Shown: positions 50,346 through 63,250, numbered from the stretch's first letter. The stretch is 64,000 nt of DNA from Buddleja alternifolia (GCA_019426215.1 CM033395.1:17102569-17166568), one strand, 5' to 3'. The notes: a model not told the origin generated them from the sequence alone. A program made the numbers and translations.

Positions 50346-52101
50346 TGTTAGGAATTTCATATTAGATGTTTTGATGATGACAAATAGGACTTCCTGTTAG
50401 ACCCCGAAAAGTGTAAAAGCTTTCATAGAATGTTATGTATAAGTACCTGAAAGCTTATTTATCTTAGGCTTATAGTATTTATCTTTGTAGAATTCACTAA
50501 GTATGTGACACTAAATCACTTAGGAAAATTCTGGGTGAGTCTACCAAGTGATGAAGGTGAAGATCAAGCGTCTGAAGCTACAATAGATAAAGATATCTTG
50601 AAGCGTCTGTCAAACGCTTTAGGGATTATCCCAGTGCTCAAACTAAGAATGGATAACTCAGGCCGAATACTCAACATCAAGTGAAATGACGGAATTCTCA
50701 GTAAGACCATCAGGACAAGATTGAAGAGTAAGCGTCTGAAATAAAGAGAAGAAACTCAGGATCAGTCCAAGCGTTTGTCCAATACACGAGAATAACTATT
50801 CTCTTCAGCAAGCGTCCAAAAGGTTAAACCAACACAACCTACAAAGAACGTAACCTGAAAATTCAAACCCAAAACCATCCAAAGACTTAAAAATGCATGA
50901 ATCAAACGGACGAATTATTTCCAACGGAAATAAGACAAGATGCATTAAAAGTCGGATAAGTGCTATTAAAATATAAGCACTATAACGTATGGGTAAGCCA
51001 TTCTTTTGACCGAAACTGTCAGAAGTTATGAAACCAAGAACATGCCTAACTAATTAAGTATACCCAAAGTTAGAAATGTCTGAACTCAAGGAATGTTTGG
51101 GGAAACGAGACTCCAACCGTGTCAAACGGACAAAAAACCACCAATACCTTATAAATAGCTCTTTCAACAAACAAGTAAAATACATACAAAAAAAAGCAAA
51201 AATACCTACTTTGTTGAAAGAAAAGCTTACTGAAAATCATAGCCAAATATCCATATAAGCTTTTCACAAATATTCCAGACACAGTCACCCATATCTCAAA
51301 TCTCTTTTTAAGAAGAACCTATACTACCATTGAGATATCCCCAAGTTGTTTGAACTTTCCAAAAACAAACAAACCCGTGACCAAAACCATCAACACCTTT
51401 CATCTGAGTGAGAAAGCTGGTTGACTTGCAAGCAATATTTTTGTGTAAAAGAAGCTTGTTGAAGTTGATCTCTACTGGAGCTGAAATCTGTGTGACTAAG
51501 GAGTTCCGAGATCAAGAGTAACTTGCACCATTTCTGAGTGAAAGAAGCAAGGGGATAGAAGGTCTTTAGTGGAGCTGAAATCTGTGTGACCAAGGAGTTC
51601 CGAGATCATATCCAATCTCCCTCTATCTTGTAGAAGTCTCTGTGTGACTCTTCGATAATCATCATAGTGGAAAAACCTCCCTGATAAAAGGAGAAGAAGG
51701 ACGTAGCTGGGATTACATCACCCAGTGAACCTTACAAATATCTTGTGTCATTTACCTCTTTAAGCATTCATTGTTTACTGATTTACTATTCATATTGCAT
51801 ACATTCTGATAAAGTCTTAAAACAACTAAGCGACTACTTTCGATTAATTAACCGAACGCTAAGCTATAAAATACTTCCGCTGTGCTAACTCTGATTTAGT
51901 GACTAAACTCTGCCCTACTTTGGTAAGCGTTGAAATCACCGAGTCTAAGTTAACGTTTCTCAAGCGCCACATCCAGCGCTTAAACTTGTCAAGCGTTCAA
52001 ATACTTCAAAGTGATACGAATTTTTAAGAAGTCGAAAAAGACTTCAGGGTCTATTCAATCCCCCCCTTCTAGACCCTTTCGTATACCACTTGGGACCAAC
52101 A
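50346..52101 (+). mobile_element. Solo LTR of Sirevirus-like copia, 1756 bp, TSD GAATG
   Basis: Starts TGTTAGGAATTTCATATTAG followed by TTTTGATGATGACAAATAGG, and ends TATTCAATCCCCCCCTTCTAG...GGGACCAACA. GAATG is on both sides (50341-50345 and 52102-52106). The 'TTGATGATGACAA' opening and the 'CTATTCA-C-rich-TCTAGA' close are typical of Sirevirus/Maximus LTRs. A direct repeat with GGAGCTGAAATCTGTGTGAC (about 51477 and 51572) is inside. No internal region. Confidence 0.87.
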
Positions 52102-52270
52102 GAATGAACACACATCGCCACACTTTATTTGATACTTTGCGGAAAAATCCAGCCATCCTTCCACGAGTGCAAGTGAGCCTATCTTTGTTAATCCACTTAA
52201 AGTTCACTGGGCTTGGATTCGCAGGATCCTCAGCTACAACCAACAGTGCTTCACTTTTGCATGCTATTTG
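52055..52270 (-). pseudogene. Unrecognised minus-strand exon fragment
   Basis: The minus frame reads VVAEDPANPSPVNFKWINKD, then RLTCTRGRMAGFFRKVSNK, running into the solo LTR at 52101 (the last codons down to 52055 are LTR). With the LTR removed the frame would continue only about eight codons to a TAA. The composition looks protein-like, but I do not know the family. It could be an exon of the B3 or MYB/SANT gene or a separate gene. Confidence 0.3.
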
Positions 52271-52599
52271 AGGGTCCTGTGAGGCAATTGTTGAAATGTG
52301 CTGCCGTGGGGAACAATTAGGGTTCTATGTTCGGTAATCAAAATAATAGGAAAATTTATAGTCAGCAACATACTATCCTGGAAGGTGAGAAACGCAAATC
52401 AAAAGCGCTTGATTGTGGAATCAAATACTGAACTCCAACGATGATTGTGCCTTGTGCAATTCCTCGATCTTTGTTGCGCCTCCGATGATAAGATTTTGTT
52501 GGATAGCCTGACTATATTCTCCCTTCTCTTCTGCATAAAAAGAACATGACACGCTAAATAGATTTACGGTGTGATGTCAATTCAAATATATTTAATCTG

Positions 52600-53741
52600 C
52601 AAAATACTATGTAGCTTCCATCATCATTGCAGGCCGACCACATATATGGGGTGTGCAGGAAATGTCAAAAATACTGACCATGAAACTCTTGGTATCTTGG
52701 TGACTAAAAACCAGGAAACATCCTTCTGTAATATGATGCGCGCGGTTAAATTCTCTAATCATGCTCGTAGAAAATCCCTTAACTTTTTTTTTTTACTCCT
52801 AACTATATACACCGATTGTGGTTTTCGCCTGTATGCAATCCCCATCTACCAGCAATGATCTCCTGGCAAATTCTGAAGGCAATCTCTTTTGTGAGGCATG
52901 AGTGTTTAGTTGGTCATGTGTACGAGATATATGTATGTTATTGCATAGGAAACACTAAATTCAACATCTTTGTTCACCTCCACAAGGATCCACACATTAT
53001 ATCAAATTACCTGATCCTCTTCGCATCCGAAAACACATAAATATAATAAAATCCTTGCAATTTAATATTGGCGCCGCATGCTGTTGGTTTTAGGAAAAAA
53101 CTGGGGTGTGGTTAAATAGTGCAGGTACAACGATTAGCAAGTACCTATTGGGTAAATTAATATATCCTAAGACTATCGGAAATGAAGCAACCACAAACCT
53201 TTTCTGGTTGATACATAGAAAAATGCCCATGACGCATCCAGAGCGTGGGATTCCCAAACTTAATACACACCTCGCCTGCATGAGACATCTAATGAGTCAG
53301 TCATGCGCCAAGACATTGCCTACGTAAACTATCATTAGACTCTTGTGATCCTTCAGCTTTCACCCTGACAATACAGCAAGAATTCGCACAAAATGAAGTA
53401 GCGAGCACCTTTGCAGAAAATTTTAGACCACTCTCGTGTGTAAACACCTAATAATGCACCTCATCCAATCTATGCACGTCGATAAACTATTTCCATTGAG
53501 GACCACTGAACATAAGCCCGTCTTGAATTTTGTGAACATGTATAAAAAATTTCCCCATGATTGTGTAAACTATTAGGCACTTGCCTGCGTTCAATCCAGC
53601 ATTGGCCACAAAAGTGGGGGGAAGTTTCTCCCAAAACCTCACGTCGTTTGTCAAACTCGTGAGATAAGAACGCTTCGCAACACAAAAACAGAAGCAAGTA
53701 AACTTTATCGACAAATTCATCTCACCAGTTCTCGGTGCCAA
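52600..53741 (-). pseudogene. B3-domain (REM-like) transcription factor pseudogene
   Basis: The first B3 domain on the minus strand contains FWEKLPPTFVANAGLNAGK, DGLMFSGPQWK, then TAG, FIDVHRLDE, a second TAG, and VFTHESGLKFSAKV (about 53660-53400). The pattern of buried aliphatics, the GLMF-W core and the final VF...F.V strand is that of plant B3 DNA-binding domains. Further down (about 52750-52610) EFNRAHHITEGCFLVFSH followed by FMVSIFDIS is the end of a second B3 domain. Both stops fall at positions conserved in the family, so the gene is dead. Exon borders between the domains are not resolved. Confidence 0.65.
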
Positions 53742-54299
53742 TCGAGTACTAAGACTCTGAAGAAATCATGAGCGGGGACCCTGATTCGAGCCATTATCCT
53801 ACGATAAAAAAACCCAGGTTGAGAGTGATTTACCAGGAGGAAATTAACTAGTGTGGAAACAACAAATAGGGTTATCACTGTATTTGCAAAATCGCATCGC
53901 CCTAGTGGTTTGTGAATCTTATGAAACAAAACAAAGAATTTTTTTTTAAAAAATGAATCTTTTTACCTTGATGAATTCAACTCTGGATTCCCTGCGATTC
54001 TGAAACGTCGGGACCTTTTGGTGGTGGGAGTGCAAAGGACGTGAGAAATTGATTTTGGATTTTGGCGAGGTTCAATAGTGATGATTGAGAGAGAAGAGGG
54101 TAGTTTAGGTATAGAAAAATACTGACGAGGGCATTTCGGAATATTTAGCTTAAAAACATTAAATTTACCAACCTAATTCACGCCTCTATGCATTAGAGAA
54201 AAAAATAGTACTGTGGGTACGATGCACCACGCGCGGTGCTGGGTATTTAGTCTACTTGCTCGTATGGTCCCATTAGTGGTCGAATATATTCCCATCTAC

Positions 54300-54936
54300 T
54301 CCGTACGACAACTAATCCTATGTTACAAAATTGGATTCCTTCCATGAACTTGAACTACTTGTACTGTTCAATTAGCAAAAGAAACAAACTGCTTGTACCC
54401 TTGGGACAAATACTACCCTGTAGTTCAAGTTTCTCTCTCTCACATATACATACATATATATATATATATATATTCTTGGACATTCTATCGCATCAACACA
54501 AAGATTTTCCACCGCAGAGAATCCAGATCCATTATCAAGGCAAGAGAACGTCACGTGGCGTGCACGTGCCAATCTCTACCTCCGAAGCAATTTGCAAATT
54601 GCAAAGGGCACAATCAAACAAACGCACACCAAAAGAGAAAAGAATTACACAATCGTCAAACCCTATCTTCTCTCTCTTTTTATTTCTCTTCTCTTCTCTC
54701 TCTCTCTCTTCCTCGAAACCCTAACCTAAGAATAGTTTTACCCTAAACAAAATAAAATTAGGGGACGGGACGGGATGGGATGATGATTTAGACGAAATTC
54801 GACGGGTTTGTGGAATCATAATCAACCTCATGTTCCCTCGAATTTCAGCTGTATTTGATGGTTTGATATTCTTGTAGAATAATAATCAACCTCTAAAAAA
54901 CTCTTAAAAATCCGACAAAGATTATTCGAAGCGTTT
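54300..54936 (+). promoter_or_regulatory. 5' region of the R3H gene
   Basis: A (TA)n run at 54446-54471, a CT-rich stretch at 54668-54712 and a telobox-like AAACCCTAA at 54717-54725 precede the start at 54937. CT-rich leaders and teloboxes are common near starts of broadly expressed plant genes. The exact transcription start is not determined. Confidence 0.4.
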
Positions 54937-57900
54937 ATGGAGGGCTCTGCAACGGCGTCCTTGGCTGCGGCTGATGAAGGTCCGGAGTCATGGGAGGTCG
55001 CTGACGTCGACGCCAGCATGCGCCGCCTCATGCTTTCCTCCAGAAAGGATTCGAATACTAGCAGCTCTAACAATAGCAATAATCATAATAATAATCAAGC
55101 TGAGATTTCCGACAGTTCGGGTTCCGATTTGAATTCGGGTTCGGGTTTCGGTATGACCGATGATTTGATCAACACAGTGGATCAGTTTCTGCGGGAAGCT
55201 ATACAGAATCCTCGCGAGCGCCTCTCCGGTGAGTGAGTTTTTCTTGGAGTATTTTCGGGTTGTCCGTGTGCTGTTATTTTGATTGTTCTTTGCACAAGTA
55301 ACTCTAATTTAAAGCTTTATAGTAATTGTTGATAATGTCGTGTTCACTTATTGAATTTTCTGAAAGTCTTTCTTATGTTGGTTGGGAGAGACTCTTGCTT
55401 CAGGCAGACAAAACCACTTGATAGTTATTTGTCTCGAACGGGGACTTTAGCCAGATGCTAATGACATAATCAAGTAGCTTATGTGGTGAAGTACCAGACC
55501 ACCGTACTGTTAAACTTACGGAGCCAGTTGGCTGTTGAAGGCCATAATTTGAACACCGAGAAGAGAAGCCTGTGCACTTATTGAACTGTATTTTGGATAT
55601 TAAAACCACATCGATTAAAATATGTTCACAGCTCTTTTATGACTGGAGATCTGGTTATTTAGTATAGACAACATATATGTGTAGGCTCAGGAAGTTACGG
55701 TGTTTACCCTCTCTTTGCAGATAGATTAATGGAAATTCGGAAGAAAGATGTTGTGAATCCGAGTTCAGGGAATAGCTCGTAGCTCTATAATTTCTATGAT
55801 TTTAAAAAAATCTAACATGGGATACTTCACTGAAGCAGAAAATTGCAGAAACCTATGAAATCCTGTACACAGATGTTTTGAATCTGAAATAGGGAATGGC
55901 TCTTAGCTCTATAGTTTCTGTTAATTTTGGAAATTCTGACATGGGATTCTTCAGCAGCGGATTGCAGAAACCTTGCTGAAACATGTATAGGGTAAGGCGG
56001 AATTTTCCAATTCTCAGGCTCTATTTTATAGATTTGCTTGGGTGCTCAATGATTAGTATGTAGCTTGTTGACATGTTCTAAGCTTTTAGTGCAGTTCTAC
56101 AATCTGTGGCTTGGTTGGTTGTTCTTAATAAGTTAGTCAAGGATATGTTAAGGTGTGTTGAGTTTTGATTTTGTTATATTTTAACTATCTATGTGGCTGA
56201 GTCCTGCAAGGAGACTGTCAAAGATATATATACTTTTAGATGTTCCTACATAACTGCCATTAAAAAACGAGATAGCAGAAGCGTCATCACCTGAAATTTT
56301 TTACGGGAACTTTCTCGTTAAATATGTTAATGGCTTGGTAGAATCAATCTAAGCTAATTTCTGAATGTGTGAATGAATAAGGAGACTAAATAGATTATTT
56401 TGCCATAGAAGATTGTATATACTCAAGAATCGAATTTAAGAAAGTTTTTCATTTTCTAGATGACATGGTGGCTAGTATTATGGCAGGAGAATGTGCTTGA
56501 AATTCATTTATTGGTTGACTAAAATTCTCATTAAACAAGATTGGTTAGGAACAGAAGTGAAAACTTTGAGATTAGAAGGGGAACATACAATTGAAACCTG
56601 AATATTCAACCAAAAGGACATTTTCCGTTCTAATCTAACTGCTGATCCGTCTTTATAGTGCTGTCTCGAGTCGGATAAGATGGACTGCTGTTGGGGTAAG
56701 TGTTAACAGTTGTGATCAAAGCAGTAGTAGCATGCATGCTAATTTAAAATTAACAACTTGGAGAACATAAAGCCCTTTTTTTTTCTTGTCAATCTCCTGT
56801 CATAATAAGTAGATTTCGCTTCATTCTTCGTCCTCAGGGAATTGGTCTTTTTGTATTGACTCACCGCCAAGATCTATATACCATAGCTCACATATGGTCA
56901 AAGGGAGCATGGAAGATACAAGGGCGAAAAATTTCTGTGAGAAGTAGGGATACAAAAATGGAGTGCTGTTCAATAGAAACTCACTCATATTAGACCATGG
57001 TGGTTGCCTGGTTGGGAATATTCTGACCTCTTTACATGACGGATTATCAACATATTTACTTTATCACTTAAACTGTAAACAGAGTCTCAACATCTGTTTT
57101 ATACCCCGCTCTGTCGTTGTGGGCTCCTATTACTCTGCATCGAATACTTGAAAAGAACTGCAGATTTCGTCAATCGAGTTTCAGTTTGAAACCCTGAACT
57201 TCTGCTGGTCCATAATTATCCACTTCCAAATTGTATAAAAGCATACAGCAATTGCTTTTTTGGAATTATAATTTTTGTAAAAACCTTCCTTTAATAGTTA
57301 TGGCTCTGCTTTACTGATGGTTAGTTTCGTGCTTTTGTGTCATTAGTGGTGTTATGTAAAACATATCTTATGGTCTTTGCCTATGATCCTCAAGAAAATA
57401 ACGATATTCCATGTTCATTCAGTTTTGCGGATGGAGCAGGATGTGGAGAAGTTCATTCGGGATCCTACTAGGGAGCAAATGGAGTTCCAACAGCTGCCTA
57501 CTTCTTATCTACGCTTGGCTGCACATCGGGTGGCCCAGCACTACTCACTGCAATCCATGGTTTTATTGGATAATAATCTGCCTGATGGGTCTGGGTCTAG
57601 AATTATTGTTCAAAAGACTTCTAATCTCCGGCTTCCTTTGGTTCGTCTTGCTGACATTCCTGTAAATTTACCTGCTGAAGAGAGTGGTGCTATGAAGGTT
57701 GCAATCAAGCAGAGGCCACAAAAGGGGTCACAGAGTAATAGCAATTTAAATGCGCTTTCCCTGAAATCAAATAGTTCTAAAAGCGTGGAGGAAAGGAAGG
57801 AGGAATATAATAGGGCACGAGCTCGGATATTTAGTTCCAACAGTTCTGGTGGGAGTTCCAGTGGGAAATCGGAAATCCATCCCAAGATTCAGGATAATTT

Positions 57901-60900
57901 CCAGCATGGTTCATTGGGAGTGCCAAAGGCCGAAGAAAGAATTTTTCCAGGTGGTGGACCTGATGTGATTATTAGCAGAAGTTTGTCCGACTCTTCTACG
58001 TCTGCCAATAGATTAGCTAGGAGTAGGGCAGAGAAGGAGCCAATTGGAAGGTCAAAGACAAATAACAGGGTGGCTATCTTTCGGGATCGTGAAGTGGATC
58101 GTAAAGATCCTGACTATAACAGGAGCTATGACAGGTATACTTTAGTTTCTTCCACTCCCTCCCCTCTTTTCCTTTGCTAGTCCCCAGAACTGCCTCCACA
58201 TTCATGTCATGTATGATCATTGTTATAGTGTCATTTTCTTCTTTTGTTTCTGTTAATATATGGATTTTCTGTAGCATACCCAGGCCTTCTATGAGTGAAG
58301 TCTTTCAAATGTTGGTTTATTTTGTATATTGTCTGTTTTTAACAACTGATCATTGTATGAAATTGATTGATCAGATAAGAATTCTCCTTTTCCTATTTTT
58401 TTCATCATTTCATTAGTTTGGACAGGGTTTGACGCATAGAGAATAACTTTTGTACCTATCTTCTCTCTGATCTAGTATCATTCCTTTTGGAATAAATCCA
58501 GTTTTGGTTCCTAGAGTTGCTTGAAATGATTGTTCTGCTGTTCATAACAACACCTGGAACTAATGTTTTACTATTTGCCTCAGATACATGCAGAGGTTTG
58601 ACCCTGGTTTCGGATTTAGTGGAGGTGCATACACCATTCAGCCTATGTATGCACCTGCAATAAACTACAACACCGAGTTCCCACAGCTTGGATCAAGTCA
58701 TATGCCCCCAATTTCTTCGGAGCACCAACCTCGGCCTCTTCCCCAGCACTTACCTGGGCCATGGGTTGCTCCATCTGCTCCTGCTGGTATTGGGTATAGT
58801 CCTGCCGAGACCATGTTGTCTCCATTTAGTTCTGGTCATGTCAATGCACACTCGAGCCCTGGTCTCTACTTACATTCTACTCAGTATCCTTGTCAACGGT
58901 CTGGACTTCCATATATTCATACTCTTGAACCAGTTCACCAGCCTTTTTCACAGGTATGATATGTGAGAGTTTTAACATGTCTTTTTTCATGGTCTGACTG
59001 AGAAATTTGCCAATTATTGGATGTCTACCATTTGCCGTTAAATAAAATGATCGCCTGTCCATGTTAATTAAATGGACACAGAAAGAAAATAAGATGACTT
59101 GCGTCTATTTGCCAATCAAATTTGGGAGATGAATTATTGCAAGAGTTCTTTCTTTCCAGTTTCAAAACATTTAAATGTAGTAGACAACTAGCATTTATTC
59201 ATCTGTGAGAGAAAAGGTGGTATATTTCTCCAAACTCCAATATGCATACTGATGAATAATGCCTACAAATGGATCTGGAACGTTGATTTGTCTCTATGTT
59301 TCCTGGTTAAATGAAATAGGTTGAAAGTAATGTGGTGATTTGCTACCTCTTATCTGTGTTTGCAGTTTTCCATGCCATTCACACAATTTCTTGTCTTGAG
59401 TCATGTAATTATCAAAGACCGGCTCACTGTTCTCCATAGTCTAACTAGGAACAGTGACCACCAGACAACTTGCTAGTTTCCTTCCCCTGCTCCCCCTTTT
59501 CTCGACTCTCTCAAGCAATAAAGCAATTATGAAGATATTTTCAGCAAGACATCCTATGGTGCTAAACTAATTTATTACCACACTATCTCCTGTTGCTTCT
59601 GTATCCTGCATTTTACTGAAGAATTCATGCCTAGTACAGATCCACTTGTTCAAATTTGGAACTGCATGCTAAGTGTTTGGAGTGGTTTCACTATTGAGGC
59701 TCGGTGGCTAAAGAGCTTTGACCTCTTCATTGGTATAGCACATAAAATATACGCAAAGTACAAAAACTTGAACTCCAGTGTGCTACTAGCTTTGTCTTGT
59801 ATCGTGACAGGTGTAGCAGAAATACTTGTCTATATTGATACGAATATGAGTAGTGGTAGGCATAGTAACAAATTTCGTATTCGCGAATTACTTGCAATTA
59901 GTAAAAGTGCGTAATTCGGGTATTATTCAGGAGAAATACGGAAGAAAATCGGAAAAAAAGTTGTTTATTGAACCGAAGTCAAAAGATTAATTGGGAATAA
60001 TTCGCAATATTTCGTTAAGATATTTATAATTTGAATTTTTTCTAATCTACATTTTTTATTGACACAACTCGGGAAATCAAAATTTGATTGATAGATTCAT
60101 TTAAGTAATAAAAGTGTTTACTATTAACTGAATTAGTTCGTGTAATTTTTATAAAAATTATGATATTAAATGAGCAAATACTAAATATATCCATGCTTAA
60201 AAGCCAAAATTTCATAGTAATTTTGAAATAGGGTTTGAGATAGTAAATAAATTATCTATTTTGTCTATTAACATGAACTGATTTTCAAAGATTAATGTAA
60301 GTCCAAATATTTAACCTAACGATAAAAATAATACAACTTTCATGTTATTGAAACAAGTTACAGAACTAGAGAAACCAAAAACAAGTTATTGAAAACAAAG
60401 TAAAAGTAGTATATTAACTAAAATAAATTTAGAGTACTAGTCATAAGGAAATTTAGAAATATGTTAATTTCTACAACCTCTCCTTGGAAATAGTGAAGTC
60501 ATTAGTAATAGTATATAGTTGAAAATTGACGTGGGATTGCATGACAGCTGCATTAGTTAGGAGTTAGGAGTTAGGACTAGGAGCCGACGAGATGCAGCGC
60601 CCAATTCACGAAATTTTGTTACTATGGTGGTAGGTGGTTAGATTAGAGCAGTATAAAGATCAGGGCAAAGGTTCTCTTAATTTTCCCATGGGGTGAGTGT
60701 TGGTTTGGTGGTAATGTGGTGCATCATTATTCTTCTTGGAAATCATGCTCTCTCAACTAAGAAAGAGTCATCTGGAGGTAGGTCAGATTTTACCAGATTA
60801 TATAAAGTTGTTATGGCATTTCATTTCCATCTCCTTTTATACCTTCTCATATTCTTCGTGGTAGATGATGTGTTCACTGTCGTGCTTAACAATTAGGTTA

Positions 60901-61655
60901 ATTTGATTTCATTCCAGCTCTCATTTCCAGATGATAACAAAAGTTGCTGTTTATAGGACTTCTGTTAATTATTATCCGTGAATCCAAGTTCTATTGGAAG
61001 TGGTAGTATTGGAAGCTTCAAGTATTTTGATATAATTTCTTGCTTTTACTATGAATAGTAGTTCTTTCTGAACTTGAGCATCTGTACAATGTGGCAATTT
61101 TTTGAATTCGCGTGGAACACCTTCCGTTGTGGCAAGTTTCTTCTGAATCCATGGAATATGTTGGTAAGACCAACGAAGATGGAGTGCTCATTTTGGTGGT
61201 TAATTTGATGTCTAATCTTAGCTTAGAACAGTGTTTACTGCCATTCATGTGTACCAACTCTATCTGAGGAAAGACCTTTTGGTTTTCCGGGAAACCACCA
61301 TGGAAGAGTGAAAAAATATTGTCGACGAAATCATTAAAGTAGCATCCCCCTTTTGTGCATCAATAATTCAATTTGTCTCCCCTTGGTTTCTAAAAAGAAA
61401 TTCTGATCGCTGCTACTCTGATTGACACAAGACCATCATTTTGACAGTCTTTCGTGTTGTATTCTATTTTGTGGTTTGAGGTGTCTAGTCTTGTTTATTG
61501 AAGTGCTATCTGCTATCTCCCTATTTGTAGATTCTTGTTGTGGTGATCTTTTCCTTCTGAAAAACATTACGATATGACCATTGTTTGCTCATATTTCTTT
61601 TCAGTCTCATCAGCAGCAACCTGATACGAGTTTTGGACTAGCCCGGCCCCGGTGA
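54937..61655 (+). CDS. R3H and SUZ domain RNA-binding protein, 4 exons
   Basis: Exons 54937-55228, 57423-58134, 58584-58953 and 61605-61655, all GT-AG with matching phases, encode 474 aa. The N-terminus is Ser/Asn-rich. The R3H domain follows at about residues 98-165 (MEQDVEKFIRDP, then YLRLAAHRVAQHYS with R128 and H132 as the RxxxH signature). A SUZ-like segment reads KSVEERKEEYNRARARIF. The C-terminal half is Pro/Gln/Gly-rich and ends SFGLARPR. R3H binds single-stranded nucleic acid and SUZ domains bind RNA, so a cytoplasmic or nuclear RNA-related role is likely; the specific target is unknown. Plant homologues are similar in order. Introns 1 and 3 exceed 2 kb. The frame is intact. Confidence 0.92.
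55745..55985. repeat. Diverged 126-bp tandem duplication in R3H intron 1
   Basis: AGATGTTGTGAATCCG at 55747 and AGATGTTTTGAATCTG about 126 bp later begin two units that share GGGAAT..GCTC.TAGCTCTATA, TCT.ACATGGGAT and TTGCAGAAACC. Identity is moderate, so it is older than the duplication in the NFU intron. Confidence 0.65.
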
Positions 61656-61666
61656 GGGGCTTGGGC

Positions 61667-61760
61667 AGTGCCTGCACCCTGGCAGGGTATAGCTGGGCTT
61701 GGTTCGTTGTGGTAGCTGCTAGGCAGCATATTCGGCCCAACTGACTAGGGTGCAGGCATT
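61667..61760 (+). other. Predicted hairpin just after the R3H stop
   Basis: TGCCTGCACCCT (61669-61680) pairs perfectly with AGGGTGCAGGCA (61747-61758). An inner arm, AGCTGGGC against GGCCCAAC, adds further pairs. In the mRNA this is a ~90-nt stem-loop starting about 12 nt after the stop codon, in GC-rich sequence unlike its surroundings. Role unknown. Confidence 0.5.
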
Positions 61761-62434
61761 AGAAACTGGGATATGCTGAGTGGTGGTGCTTCATCTTGCA
61801 TTATCTAGTTGTGATCCATTCAGCCTGTCTCAGTTTAATAAAAGCTTCGTTCATGCTTGATGGAGCTTGTTGGCAGTGGCACTGCAAAATATGGAAATGG
61901 GTTCCCTAGAACTCTGCTTTGCCATGACCCATGACGATGATGATGAAAATCAGCACAGGAAGAGGAAAACGTCAGAGCTTTAAAGTCGTGTTCATATGTT
62001 AAGCACAGGTATGTTTCAGCAACTTAATTAACCTCTTCTGTCTGGTTTTATTATCATTTTATTGTCTATAAATGCTTGGAAGTTGAGAATCTTTTCTGTA
62101 TTTTGGTTTCGTTTTGTCACAGCACCGAGGCGTGTGGAAAAGGAATGTAGGGCGGAAGATGTATTGAGGTGTTTTGGGCCTCCGCCAGTTTTGGTGTTTG
62201 GCTACTGTGACTTGTTTAGAGCTCTGATTACCATTTATCTTTAGTTTGCAATGTGTTGTTCATTTGCTTACACAACATGTTTAACCTCGTGAGTTAATTT
62301 TATGACTAGTTATTCAGTTCAACTGCATTTGCTCGACTTAAGTTGATTTTCCTTTCAATTGGAAATGTTAGAAGTCCTATTCAAGTGCGGGGCCTTGGAG
62401 TTTTTAAGTTTACAGTTAGTATATGGTTGATATA
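61761..62434 (+). other. Likely 3' UTR of the R3H gene and downstream spacer
   Basis: A possible intron in the 3' UTR runs from GT at 62009 (AAGCACAG|GTATGTTTC) to AG near 62122 (TTTTGTCACAG). Polyadenylation site not identified. No other gene. Confidence 0.35.
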
Positions 62435-63241
62435 GGGGAAATTGCATTTTTGGTCCATAGTTTTAGCCTTTTTCAATTTTGGTCCCTTTCACGACGGGAT
62501 TTTCACATTATTTCTCATAATTTTCATTTTTTCTCACATTTGGTCCTATAAGTGATTTTCGTCCAAAAAGTAACGGGAGAAGCCACGTGCACAACATGTG
62601 CGATGTTAGTCAAACCCACGTCATATTTGGAGGGAAAATCGATAGATTTGGCTGGCCCCTTTGCAATTTAAGCGCCAAACTTAGATTATAAGGGGGGAAA
62701 TTTGAAATGGGGGTCATTTTTTTGCTGTAAAATTGGGGAAACTGAATTTGCCTCCCAACCTTCAAGAATTGGAGCCCTAGGTCAGATTTGGAGGGAAAAT
62801 CGATAGATTTGGCTGGCCCCTTTGCAATTTAAGCGCCAAACTTGGAATAAAAGGGGGAAAATCAGCATTTTAGGGCATTTTTTAGCTGCAGAATTGTGGA
62901 AACTTAATTTGCCTCGCAATTTAGGTGATTTAGTCCTCCTTTTTGAAAGATTTCAGTTAAACTTAAGATAAAAAGGTTATTGTAAAGAATTTTTGCTCAA
63001 TTTTTTAGGGTTTAAAATTTGGATTGGAGGGGGGGGGGGGTGATTTTAGGGTTTGTTTTTACCTCCCAACGACGCGCATGCCATGCACATGCCTTATCTT
63101 TTACTTTTTGGATGGAAATTATTTATGAGACCAAATGTGAGAAAAAATGGAAGTTATGGGCTATAATGTGAGGATCCTGTAACCAATGTGACCAAAATTG
63201 AAAAAAATCAAAGTTATGGGACCAAAAGTGCGTTTTTCCCG
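62435..63241. mobile_element. Non-autonomous Mutator-like element with long TIRs
   Basis: The left end GGGGAAATTGCATTTTTGGT and inverted right end CGGGAAAAACGCACTTTTGG start terminal inverted repeats of about 160 bp that share TCAATTTTGGTC and TTTTTTCTCACATTTGGTC. Flanks GTTGATATA (62426-62434) and GTCGATATA (63242-63250) match at 8 of 9 positions, the size of a Mutator duplication. Inside are two direct copies of a block with TCGATAGATTTGGCTGGCCC (about 62638 and 62797) and a run of G near 63030. No transposase. Confidence 0.75.
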
Positions 63242-63250
63242 GTCGATATA

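Noticed and set aside
57411..57665. Hydrophobic-looking frame overlapping R3H exon 2
   Set aside because: It is a shifted-frame shadow of the R3H coding exon.
59627..59914. 95-codon frame in R3H intron 3
   Set aside because: No similarity recognised, intronic, and not joined by splice sites to the gene.
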